Assembly: GCA_009780595.1 (NCBI GenBank)
Contig: WQZT01000126.1
Location: forward strand, 1 to 5,331
Origin: Treponema sp.
GTDB lineage: Bacteria > Spirochaetota > Spirochaetia > Treponematales > Breznakiellaceae
Direction: 5' to 3'
Length of the DNA: 5,331 nucleotides
Of the stretch, positions 1 through 5,005 are shown piece by piece; the first letter of the stretch is position 1, and each line of letters begins with the position of its first letter. The notes under the pieces are model-generated. The model was not told the origin of the DNA. It ran no database searches and saw only the letters and a program-made list of their open reading frames with translations. Position numbers and translations under genes: made by a program.

Positions 1-133
1 CGTCAAAACCTACTATCTGGCGGGGATAACGGCTGATCATCGTCATAGCATACATATTTATGCCGTTTTCATATCCCTTTCTCCCGTTCGTAAACCAAAA
101 CAGCTCCTCAAGCTCGAATGCTGCACAATCAGT
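1..133 (-). pseudogene. IS1-family transposase fragment, DDE-domain part (continues past the left edge)
   Basis: Read on the minus strand from 133 towards 1, an open frame gives a peptide containing FELEELFWF, then NGRKGYENGIN, MYAMTMISRYPRQ and IVGFD. This matches the start of the catalytic domain of IS1-type (InsB-like) transposases, where a block such as ELDELWWF carries the first catalytic Asp and is followed by a hydrophobic strand. Here the expected Asp is Glu (ELEEL). The frame is closed by TGA immediately upstream of 133, and the helix-turn-helix N-terminus that should precede it is absent, so this is a truncated copy. Homology with the fragment at the right end covers only 85-133. 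Family assignment rests on motif recognition, not on a search. Confidence 0.7.
85..133 (+). repeat. Left copy of 49-bp direct repeat (IS1-derived)
   Basis: This stretch matches 5159-5207 without gaps at 43 of 49 positions, counted by eye. Both copies encode the same part of an IS1-like transposase on the minus strand (the block ending ELFWFTN). It is the only part shared by the two terminal fragments. Confidence 0.85.
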
Positions 134-141
134 TCACCAGT

Positions 142-264
142 TCAAGCCTCTGCTTCAACGCTCGCGACCGTCAGCGCCTCCCCCACGCTGTAATAGTAGC
201 CGTTGTGTTCCTTGACAGTTTGTATGTCCGCAAAATACCCATCTATCTTTTCGATAGTACCCAT
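142..264 (-). pseudogene. Transposase N-terminal remnant, ISAs1-like, fused to IS1 debris
   Basis: A 40-codon minus-strand frame starts at ATG (264-262) and ends at TGA (144-142). Its peptide has MGTIEKIDGYFADI, then VKEHNGYYYSVGEALTV. This resembles the short N-terminal domain that precedes the DDE domain in ISAs1-family transposases (a YFxDI...D/E..R/G...Y/H..xxILxxAL pattern). Homology appears to stop near position 160, after which a few unrelated codons (VEAEA) lead to the stop, eight bases from the IS1-like fragment. No clear Shine-Dalgarno precedes the ATG. It is most likely a non-functional stub left when another element inserted or recombined. The ISAs1 assignment is tentative. Confidence 0.5.
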
Positions 265-557
265 ATAAATTAGTTTAGCATCGAAGGGGAATTTTGAAAA
301 TTGATTTCCGTGTTATCACTCGTACCAGCCTCCTAGTGCTCCCCAGCAGCAGCCAGATAGCCTTAACCCCGTGGATATCCGGCTTACGGAAAAACCGTTC
401 TTAACCCGCATCTCATACGTTATCTGTTTATTTGATAAAGAATTAATAAACAACCCCGCTCTGAAGGGAGGGGTATTAAACCAGCTTGCGAATAAACCGA
501 TTAGAGAGATAGTCGTGGTCGAACAGTACCAGGCGCAAAAATTGATTTCCATACCTA
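265..557. other. Gene-poor stretch between transposase debris and the methyltransferase promoter
   Basis: No convincing gene is seen. A plus-strand frame at 371-565 would start at GTG without a ribosome binding site. It resembles no family I know and runs through both a hairpin and the -10 box of the next gene. A minus-strand frame at 316-552 is equally unsupported. The stretch is AT-richer than the genes that follow. It holds a hairpin at 453-474 and is bracketed by a 13-base exact direct repeat (AAAATTGATTTCC at 297-309 and 538-550). It may be leftover mobile-element DNA. Confidence 0.5.
453..474 (-). terminator. Hairpin: weak minus-strand terminator or IS200/IS605-like end structure
   Basis: ACCCC (453-457) pairs with GGGGT (470-474). 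Inside, after one mismatch, CTC (459-461) pairs with GGG (466-468, one G-U) around a TGAA loop. On the minus strand the stem is followed by TTGTTTATT, so a weak rho-independent terminator is possible. On the plus strand the flank GGGGTATTAAACC resembles the right-end hairpins that follow tnpB genes in IS200/IS605 elements, but no TnpB coding remnant could be recognised beside it. Confidence 0.35.
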
Positions 558-566
558 TGCTATAAT
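558..566 (+). promoter_or_regulatory. Extended -10 promoter for the methyltransferase gene
   Basis: TGCTATAAT is a perfect extended -10 element (TGn plus consensus TATAAT at 561-566). No good -35 box sits at 16-18 bases. TTGATT at 542-547 is only 13 bases upstream, which is acceptable for an extended -10 promoter that does not depend on -35. Transcription would begin at about 572-575, at or next to the ATG at 573. Confidence 0.65.
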
Positions 567-572
567 ACCACC

Positions 573-1346
573 ATGAAGCACTTCAAAGCCGAATGGTTTA
601 ACGACGATGATTTTTGGGAACAGTACGCTCCGGTTATGTTTGATGAGAAGCGCTGGGAAGAAGTGCCGCAGGTGGTTTCAAGCATCGGGCAGTTTGCAGG
701 GTTTGACTTTGCAACCTCACCGCGCATCCTTGACCTGTGCTGCGGTTTTGGGCGCATTACGCTTGAACTTTCGCGGCGGGGAGCTGCCGTGTGCGGCGTT
801 GACATAACCGCATCGTACCTTGCCGCCGCGCAGGAAGATGCCGCGTACGAAGGGCTTGCGATCGAGTTCGTTCACGATGACGTCCGCGCCTTCAAGCGGG
901 AGAACACATTTGACGCGGCGCTTAACCTGTACAACTCCTTCGGATATTTTCAAAATCAGACAGACGATTTTCACTTTCTGGAAAATATCCGTCACTCGCT
1001 GCGACCCGGCGGCGCGTTGATCATTGATGTGCAGGGCAAGGAACTTGCCGTTCGAGATTACACCGAATCGCAGTCGTTCGAGCGCGCGGGGCTTACCGTG
1101 CTTGCCGAAACTGTCCCGGTTGATTCGTGGGGGAGTTTGCACAATCGCTGGGTGATACTAAAAGAGGGCGAGCAGCGGGAGAAGGTTTTTAACCAGCGGC
1201 TTTATTCTGCTGTGGAACTGCGCTCTGCTTTGCTAGCGGCGGGCTTTGCCGAAGTGGAAGTGTACGGCGGCTGGGATAAACGCCGCTACGATTATAATGC
1301 GGACACTTTAATTATTGTTGGTAAAAAAAGCAAAGGCAGTGTATAA
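573..1346 (+). CDS. Class I SAM-dependent methyltransferase
   Basis: The 257-residue protein has a Rossmann-type methyltransferase fold. Motif I is at residues 52-61 (ILDLCCGFGR), the ribose-binding acidic residue is D77 (GVDIT), and an adenine-contact motif HDDV is at 101-104. Motif IV lies near 113-126 (FDAALNLYNSFGYF), and the LRPGG turn is at 143-147. The N-terminal block with WFNDDDFWEQYAP and MFDEKRW is typical of small-molecule methyltransferases of this group and argues for the ATG at 573, because the next in-frame ATG (636) would remove it. There is no Shine-Dalgarno, and the extended -10 box ends six bases upstream, so the mRNA is probably leaderless. The C-terminal part (about 150-250) is the variable substrate side. 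The substrate cannot be told from sequence. The gene is followed by glsA 52 bases downstream, whose own promoter overlaps this stop codon. Confidence 0.92.
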   Translation: MKHFKAEWFNDDDFWEQYAPVMFDEKRWEEVPQVVSSIGQFAGFDFATSPRILDLCCGFGRITLELSRRGAAVCGVDITASYLAAAQEDAAYEGLAIEFVHDDVRAFKRENTFDAALNLYNSFGYFQNQTDDFHFLENIRHSLRPGGALIIDVQGKELAVRDYTESQSFERAGLTVLAETVPVDSWGSLHNRWVILKEGEQREKVFNQRLYSAVELRSALLAAGFAEVEVYGGWDKRRYDYNADTLIIVGKKSKGSV

Positions 1347-1347
1347 T
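1318..1347 (+). promoter_or_regulatory. Putative promoter of glsA overlapping the end of the methyltransferase gene
   Basis: TTGGTA (1318-1323, 4/6 of the -35 consensus) lies 18 bases before a consensus TATAAT (1342-1347). The -10 box overlaps the TAA stop codon of the preceding gene. Transcription would start at about 1354, leaving roughly 45 bases of leader before the glutaminase ATG. This suggests glsA can be transcribed separately as well as by read-through. Confidence 0.5.
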
Positions 1348-1386
1348 CGATCCTGAAGGTTCTAGATTCTACATTTCAATTCTTAC

Positions 1387-1393
1387 AAGGTGG
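1387..1393 (+). promoter_or_regulatory. Ribosome binding site that decides the glsA start
   Basis: AAGGTGG lies 5 bases before ATG 1399 (the AAGG core is 8 bases away). The upstream in-frame GTG at 1390 falls inside this element and has no ribosome binding site of its own. ATG 1399 is therefore the preferred start. Confidence 0.6.
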
Positions 1394-1398
1394 CGATT

Positions 1399-2382
1399 AT
1401 GGCAGAACGATTATCAGCAGAACAAACGCTACTAGAACAAACGTTGCGCGAAGCTCTGGATTTTGCCCGCCCGCATATCGGTGCGGGAACAGTTGCATCG
1501 TACATTCCGGAGCTGGCGAAGGCGAACGCCGCGCACCTGGGTGCTTGCATTATGACAGCAGACGGCGGCTGCTTATGCTCAGGCGACTGGCAGCACGATT
1601 TCACAATGCAGAGTATATCGAAAACCATCACGTTGATCCTCGCGCTGAAACTGGCGGGGCGGGAAAAAGTTTTCAGCAAAGTCGGCGTTGAGCCAACCGG
1701 CGACACGTTTAACTCCATCGTAAAACTGGAAACAAAAACGCACTTCCCGCTGAATCCGATGATCAACGCCGGAGCGATTGCAATTTCCGGTTGCTGTATC
1801 AGAGCCAGCGTAAACCCGCACGGGGAGTTTCTGAAACTCGCAGGAAAACTCTGCGGGCGGCAGAACATCGAGATGGACAACGCCGTGTATTTGTCCGAGC
1901 ACAACGCCGGAATGCGTAACCGCTCGATGGCGTACCTTATGCATGGCGAGGGTGTGCTGGAGTGCGATGCCGAAGCTGCCGTTGACCTGTACTTCAAAAC
2001 GTGTTCCACACTTGCGAACGTGCGCGATTTGGCGCACTACGCGCTGGTGCTGGCGAACAACGGCAAAAGCCCCACAACTGGCGAGGTGCTGGTGGAGGAC
2101 TGGATCGTGCGGATTGTCAAAACGCTCATGCTGACTTGCGGTATGTACGATGGTTCGGGTGAGTTTGCAATCCGGGCGGGAATGCCGGGAAAAAGCGGCG
2201 TTGGCGGCGGGATTATGGTCTGTGCGGAAAACAAAATGGGCATTGCAACCTTCGCCCCGGCGTTGAACAGCAAGGGAAACAGCTCAGGCGGGCTTTTGGT
2301 TATCGAGTACCTGTCGCAGAAACTGGGCTTGCACCTGTTTTCCGGGAACGTTCACTACGGAGCGGAAGGCAACGCGCTGTGA
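1399..2382 (+). CDS. glsA: Glutaminase A (serine-dependent beta-lactamase-like glutaminase)
   Basis: The product hydrolyses L-glutamine to L-glutamate and ammonia, presumably in the cytoplasm, since no signal peptide is visible. From ATG 1399 it has 327 residues, slightly longer than the usual ~305-330. The catalytic SxxK motif is in QSISK (S72, K75). Other expected active-site residues are present in order: N123 (MINAGA), E167 and N174 (SEHNAGMRN), Y198 (DLYFK), Y250 (CGMYDGSG) and V268 (GKSGVGGG). Their spacing matches that known for B. subtilis YbgJ (S74, K77, N126, E170, N177, Y201, Y253, V271). Conserved blocks YIPELAK and VGVEPTGDTFNSI are also intact. It lies downstream of a methyltransferase on the same strand and converges with the MEMO-family gene; no terminator is evident in the 28-base gap. 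No partner glutamine or amino-acid transporter gene is in the window. Confidence 0.96.
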   Translation: MAERLSAEQTLLEQTLREALDFARPHIGAGTVASYIPELAKANAAHLGACIMTADGGCLCSGDWQHDFTMQSISKTITLILALKLAGREKVFSKVGVEPTGDTFNSIVKLETKTHFPLNPMINAGAIAISGCCIRASVNPHGEFLKLAGKLCGRQNIEMDNAVYLSEHNAGMRNRSMAYLMHGEGVLECDAEAAVDLYFKTCSTLANVRDLAHYALVLANNGKSPTTGEVLVEDWIVRIVKTLMLTCGMYDGSGEFAIRAGMPGKSGVGGGIMVCAENKMGIATFAPALNSKGNSSGGLLVIEYLSQKLGLHLFSGNVHYGAEGNAL

Positions 2383-2410
2383 GCAGCGGCGGTGTACGTC
2401 GCGTGCGTCT

Positions 2411-3370
2411 TTACAGTGCGGTAAACGCGCCGTAGCACACGGTTTGCCCGTCATCGCCAGTGTGCCCGGACAGCGGGAGCAGAGCGGAAAAGCGCTTATT
2501 GCCGAGCAAGCCGCTGTCAAGCAACGCGGCAATGATTGAGCCGCCGCACGCGCTGATGCGCCCTTCGTCGAGCCCAGCGCGAAACGCCCCGCTGTTCCGG
2601 TTGTGCAGCAGCGAGCTAAAACCATCCGCCATCGAAAGCGCGTGCGCCGGGTCTTTGCTTGCGGCGGCGTTGCTGCTTATTACCAAAAGGCTTTCATCCA
2701 TATACTTAAAAATTATGTTGAATACTTTTGAAAGGGCGGGCTTCAGAGCGTCTGCGCCGCCTTGCACGAGAATGGGGACAATGTGCGCGGCGGGAAAACA
2801 GTATTTCACCATGGGGAGAAGCACTTCTAGCGAATGTTCGGCGAGGTGAAACAGATCGTTTTCTTCGACAAAGGGAAACGCGGCGGCGCGAAGTTCTCCG
2901 TTGATGCGCCTGTCCACCGGAAGATCGCCGAGCGGAGTTTGAAAGGCATCGGATTCGGAAAGGTATATTCCGCTTTCGCCGGGACTATGGCAGGGGCCGA
3001 TAAGAAAAACTCTGCCCGCTGGTGAGTCTGCCGCCGGATGCGCCTGCACTGCCGCAAATGCCGCCGCGCTTGCCGCCCCCGAAATCTCCCACGCCGCGTG
3101 GGGCGCGATAATTACCTGCCCTCCGCGCGGGAAGCTCTCCGAGCCGTCCTGCACGTTCCACGCCGCCAGCTGGCGAGCAACCGCCTTTCCGCTTTCGGGG
3201 TAAAAAATGCCGCTCACTGCGGGAGGCCGCCGCAGGTACGGTGCGGCTTGTTCGTATAAAGGATTGTGATACACAGGCGGCGCATCCGAAAACTGCCGCA
3301 AGATTCTGCCAAAACCGGCTCTGGCGCAGGGAAAACTTTTCCTCGCCAGAGACTCTCTCCTCTTTTCCAT
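2411..3370 (-). CDS. amrB: MEMO1-family protein, AmmeMemoRadiSam system protein B
   Basis: This 319-residue protein belongs to the MEMO family, a fold related to extradiol dioxygenases. The family start RRPPAVSGIFYP is at about 47-58, then IAPHAAW (H91), a GPCHSP block (H128), DAFQTPLGDLPVD (141-153), AEHSLEVLLP (177-186) and ACGG (C275). H91, H128 and C275 correspond to the metal-ligand positions H49, H81 and C244 of human MEMO1. The usual SSDLSHY-type block is altered to SSNAAASKD (232-240). The AMMECR1 and radical SAM genes that often accompany it are absent from this window, and its biochemical role is unsettled. The ~46 residues before the domain are unusual, and ATG 3370 has no Shine-Dalgarno. 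Another start, ATG 3395 with AGGGA upstream, opens a different frame, so the N-terminus is uncertain. Confidence 0.9.
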   Translation of the reverse strand: MEKRRESLARKSFPCARAGFGRILRQFSDAPPVYHNPLYEQAAPYLRRPPAVSGIFYPESGKAVARQLAAWNVQDGSESFPRGGQVIIAPHAAWEISGAASAAAFAAVQAHPAADSPAGRVFLIGPCHSPGESGIYLSESDAFQTPLGDLPVDRRINGELRAAAFPFVEENDLFHLAEHSLEVLLPMVKYCFPAAHIVPILVQGGADALKPALSKVFNIIFKYMDESLLVISSNAAASKDPAHALSMADGFSSLLHNRNSGAFRAGLDEGRISACGGSIIAALLDSGLLGNKRFSALLPLSGHTGDDGQTVCYGAFTAL

Positions 3371-3406
3371 ACGGAAGTATAATCGTGCGCAGCATCTCTT
3401 TCAAGT

Positions 3407-3420
3407 CCCTGACAACAGGG
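3407..3420 (-). promoter_or_regulatory. Small hairpin covering a possible ribosome binding site upstream of amrB
   Basis: On the minus strand, CCCTG, a TTGT loop and CAGGG form a perfect 5-bp stem. The 3' arm plus the next A (CAGGGA) looks like a Shine-Dalgarno, 10 bases before ATG 3395. Such pairing could mask the site, but a stem this short can arise by chance. Confidence 0.3.
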
Positions 3421-3449
3421 GAATTGGGAACAATTATTTGTGTTCATAG

Positions 3450-3717
3450 CTAGAAAATAGTAGTAGCACCGATGCTATTGCTGAGGATATTGAAGATTAT
3501 GTGGATGTTGTTTCCGGACTGGAATTAACATGCAAGTGTCACAATATTTCTCTAAGCGCGTCCCCGTTAATAAATATGCGTACATCAAACGCACGAATAT
3601 TTTGCATCGAGCTTTCCATATATCAAAGAGTTAGATGACCTGGTAGAAAAGACAAAGCGAATTTTTGCGTCTTATCAGATACTGTTTGCCATCAACAGGA
3701 AATATCCCCAGAATTAA
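3450..3717 (+). pseudogene. Decayed coding remnant spread over three frames (family unknown)
   Basis: No single intact gene is present, but three overlapping plus-strand frames give protein-like pieces in succession. Frame A (3450-3638) contains TDAIAEDIEDYVDVVSGLEL. Frame B (3530-3634, from an ATG) contains QVSQYFSKRVPVNKYAYIKR. Frame C (3574-3717) contains HEYFASSFPYIKELDD, then LVEKTKRIFASYQILFAINR and a TAA. Joining A to B near 3525 and B to C near 3590, each by a -1 shift, would give one C-terminal region of about 85 residues ending ...NRKYPQN. I do not recognise the family. The stretch is AT-rich relative to 573-3400. No start or ribosome binding site is seen for it. Confidence 0.45.
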
Positions 3718-3783
3718 ACAGTAACTTCCATATTATTATTTGATACGGTTTCTCACCCCCAATTTCTCAGCGAAAAACTCCAG

Positions 3784-3820
3784 CTGTTGCCTTCGCTTGG
3801 CGCAGTGTCTTTCGTTTGCG
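3784..3820 (+). repeat. Degenerate repeat, copy 1 (left of the SUMF1-like unit)
   Basis: The core at 3784-3803 matches 5110-5129 at 16 of 20 positions, mostly with C/T differences. Similarity continues more weakly, with one gap, to a shared TTGCG at 3816-3820 and 5143-5147. Both copies have the same orientation and bracket the SUMF1-like gene with its promoter and terminator. Confidence 0.4.
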
Positions 3821-3870
3821 TCGTCGTGCTAACAATAGACAGTGGAAAAGATTCTTCTCTCAGTTTTCTA

Positions 3871-3898
3871 TTGCTACACTTGTAAAAATATTTATAAA
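3871..3898 (+). promoter_or_regulatory. Promoter of the SUMF1-like gene
   Basis: TTGCTA (3871-3876, 4/6 of the -35 consensus) is followed after 16 bases by TATAAA (3893-3898, 5/6 of the -10 consensus) in an A/T-rich setting. Transcription from about 3905 gives a ~60-base leader before ATG 3967. It excludes a coding start at 3816, although that frame is open. Confidence 0.6.
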
Positions 3899-3954
3899 AT
3901 GCAAAAATAAGCACAATGCACTTTCGTATGAAGTGGCGAATTTTGGAAAGGTGC

Positions 3955-3960
3955 AAGGAG
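3955..3960 (+). promoter_or_regulatory. Strong Shine-Dalgarno for ATG 3967
   Basis: AAGGAG lies 6 bases before ATG 3967, an ideal spacing. This ATG opens the signal-peptide frame rather than the SUMF1 frame. A second purine-rich stretch, AAGGAAGGGG (3971-3980), lies 3 bases before ATG 3984, which is in the SUMF1 frame. Confidence 0.75.
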
Positions 3961-3966
3961 TACGAG

Positions 3967-4041
3967 ATGGAAGGAAGGGGTATATGGCGAGTAACTGTAA
4001 TCGGGAGTATCGCGGCGCTGATGGTAGCGATAGCCGTGTGA
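3967..4041 (+). other. Orphaned signal-peptide frame in front of the SUMF1-like gene
   Basis: Starting from the ATG with the best ribosome binding site, this frame encodes 24 residues: a short basic start (MEGRGIWR) and a hydrophobic run (VTVIGSIAALMVAIAV). It then meets TGA at 4039-4041. It has the look of a bacterial lipoprotein signal sequence, with the stop standing exactly where a lipobox cysteine (IAV-C) would be expected. The frame is +1 relative to the downstream SUMF1 frame. Adding one base after TG (TGN) would turn the stop into Cys or Trp and continue in frame as RQRTTPPLPANTQ and the SUMF1 domain. This is either a genuine inactivating deletion or a sequencing error. Confidence 0.65.
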
Positions 4042-4907
4042 GACAACGGACAACACCGCCGCTACCAGCGAATACACAGCCCCCAATGTTTATGGAAACA
4101 GTGGAAGTTGCTGGTGGGAAGTTTATGTTCAGGAAGAACGGCGCTGAAGAAGGTGGCACATTGGAAACAGTGGGAAAATTCCACATGGGGAAATATCCAG
4201 TAACACAAGGGCAGTGGAAAGCAGTGATGGGCAGCGACAAAAACCCGAGCTGTTTTGACGGGGAAAAGGCTTATGATATTGCTGATACGTGGGATGAAAT
4301 AAAGGCAACGCCGAAGTTCAACCGGGACAATCTGCCTGTGGAAACAGTGAGCTGGTATGAGGTGCTGGTATTTGCGAACAAGCTGAGCGAGAAGGAAGGC
4401 TTGCAGCCCGTGTACGAAATCAAAGGCGAGATGGATCCAGCCAAGTGGGGCGACGTTTCGACTGCTGCGAATGATGATGGCTGGGATGCGGTGAAAGTAG
4501 TGGCAGAAGCAAATGGGTGGCGATTACCGACGGAGTACGAGTGGGAATTTGCTGCGAAAGGAGGAGTGAAATCGGTAGGGTACAAAGGAGAAAACACCGA
4601 CAAGTACTATGTGTATTCCGGTAGCGATACTGCAGGCGAGGTAGCTGTGTACGAAGAAAACAGCGGCGGACGAACGCACGAAGTTGGTAAGAAGAAACCG
4701 AACGAGCTTGGTTTATATGATATGAGCGGCAACGTGTGGGAGTGGTGTTTCGATAAGTATGCGGAGACTGGCATGCTGAGCGCGAACCGCGTGTTCCGTG
4801 GCGGCAGTTGGTACATGGATGCGACACTCGTCGGTTCAGCCATCCGTAACATCCTCAGCCCCGACTCCCGGTATATCGACATTGGCTTTCGGCTGGTGCG
4901 CTCCTAG
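3984..4907 (+). CDS. SUMF1/FGE-like C-type-lectin-fold protein, candidate DGR-variable lipoprotein (leader frameshifted)
   Basis: From ATG 3984 the product has 307 residues. A non-homologous N-terminus (1-34) is followed by a full SUMF1-type domain: VEVAGGKFMF (41-50), GKFHMGKYPVTQGQWKAVMG (64-83), LPVETVSWYEVLVFANKLS (117-135), NGWRLPTEYEWEFAAKGG (177-194), LGLYDMSGNVWEWC (242-255), RGGSW (272-276) and GFRLV (301-305). The cysteine pair used by true formylglycine-generating enzymes in the C-terminal block is absent, so sulfatase activation is unlikely. The fold is known as a binding scaffold, including DGR-diversified lipoproteins such as Treponema denticola TvpA. Residues 277-299 carry the hypervariable pattern described separately. 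The best start (ATG 3967) lies in another frame and encodes the signal peptide, so as written the protein would lack an export signal. A promoter (3871) and a terminator (5006-5080) make this a single-gene unit. Confidence 0.88.
   Translation: MASNCNREYRGADGSDSRVRQRTTPPLPANTQPPMFMETVEVAGGKFMFRKNGAEEGGTLETVGKFHMGKYPVTQGQWKAVMGSDKNPSCFDGEKAYDIADTWDEIKATPKFNRDNLPVETVSWYEVLVFANKLSEKEGLQPVYEIKGEMDPAKWGDVSTAANDDGWDAVKVVAEANGWRLPTEYEWEFAAKGGVKSVGYKGENTDKYYVYSGSDTAGEVAVYEENSGGRTHEVGKKKPNELGLYDMSGNVWEWCFDKYAETGMLSANRVFRGGSWYMDATLVGSAIRNILSPDSRYIDIGFRLVRS
4785..4907 (+). other. Candidate DGR variable region (VR) at the 3' end of the SUMF1-like gene
   Basis: Residues 268-307 follow the DGR C-type-lectin layout RGGSW-xxx-A...R-xxxx-P-xx-R-xxxx-GFR. 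I took 18 positions as surface/variable (277-279, 281-285, 287, 289-292, 294-295, 297-299). Of their codons, 12 end in C and 3 in T, as expected if AAY codons of a template repeat had been changed only at adenines. Only N289 is still AAC. Elsewhere in the gene about one codon in five ends in C. The scaffold codons (RGGSW, P293, R296, GFR) are kept, and the region ends in a GC-rich stretch (4883-4904) like the end of known VRs. No template repeat or reverse transcriptase is in the window. Confidence 0.6.
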
Positions 4908-4965
4908 CTCTGTGAATTGCAAAAACAGAACACCCGCAGAATAAACTGCTTTCCTGCAAGCTTGA

Positions 4966-4997
4966 TCGCAAGCCTTACTTGCATGCCGGGCTTGCGA
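4966..4997. repeat. Inverted repeat / hairpin downstream of the SUMF1-like gene
   Basis: TCGCAAGCC (4966-4974) pairs with GGCTTGCGA (4989-4997), a 9-bp perfect stem around a 14-base loop. It is not followed by a T run, so it is not a terminator itself. DGR variable regions are commonly followed by a hairpin or cruciform that promotes retrohoming. This one starts about 60 bases after the stop codon, farther than in the Bordetella phage case. It could also be a 3' UTR stabilising stem. Confidence 0.55.
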
Positions 4998-5005
4998 ATA
5001 TGAGT

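Noticed and set aside
371..565. Small plus-strand gene of 64 residues
   Set aside because: GTG start without a ribosome binding site; it runs through the hairpin and the -10 box; no recognisable family.
1390..1398. GTG 1390 as the glutaminase start
   Set aside because: It lies inside the AAGGTGG ribosome binding site that serves ATG 1399.
3816..3966. N-terminal extension of the SUMF1-like protein to 3816
   Set aside because: The segment contains the -35/-10 promoter, has no ribosome binding site, and its translation is unlike any leader.
4020..4041. Programmed -1 frameshift joining the leader to the SUMF1 frame
   Set aside because: There is no slippery heptamer and no obvious stimulatory stem; a lost base in the Cys codon explains it more simply.
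3753..4046. 97-residue minus-strand gene
   Set aside because: It covers the promoter and leader of the SUMF1-like gene and has no ribosome binding site or family resemblance.
4094..4349. Recurrent GGAAACAGTG (4094, 4163, 4340) as a DNA repeat
   Set aside because: It is the in-frame tripeptide ETV with the same codons at unrelated places in the domain; irregular spacing and no wider similarity.
3984..4907. A genuine formylglycine-generating enzyme activating sulfatases
   Set aside because: The C-terminal catalytic cysteines are absent, and no sulfatase gene is nearby.
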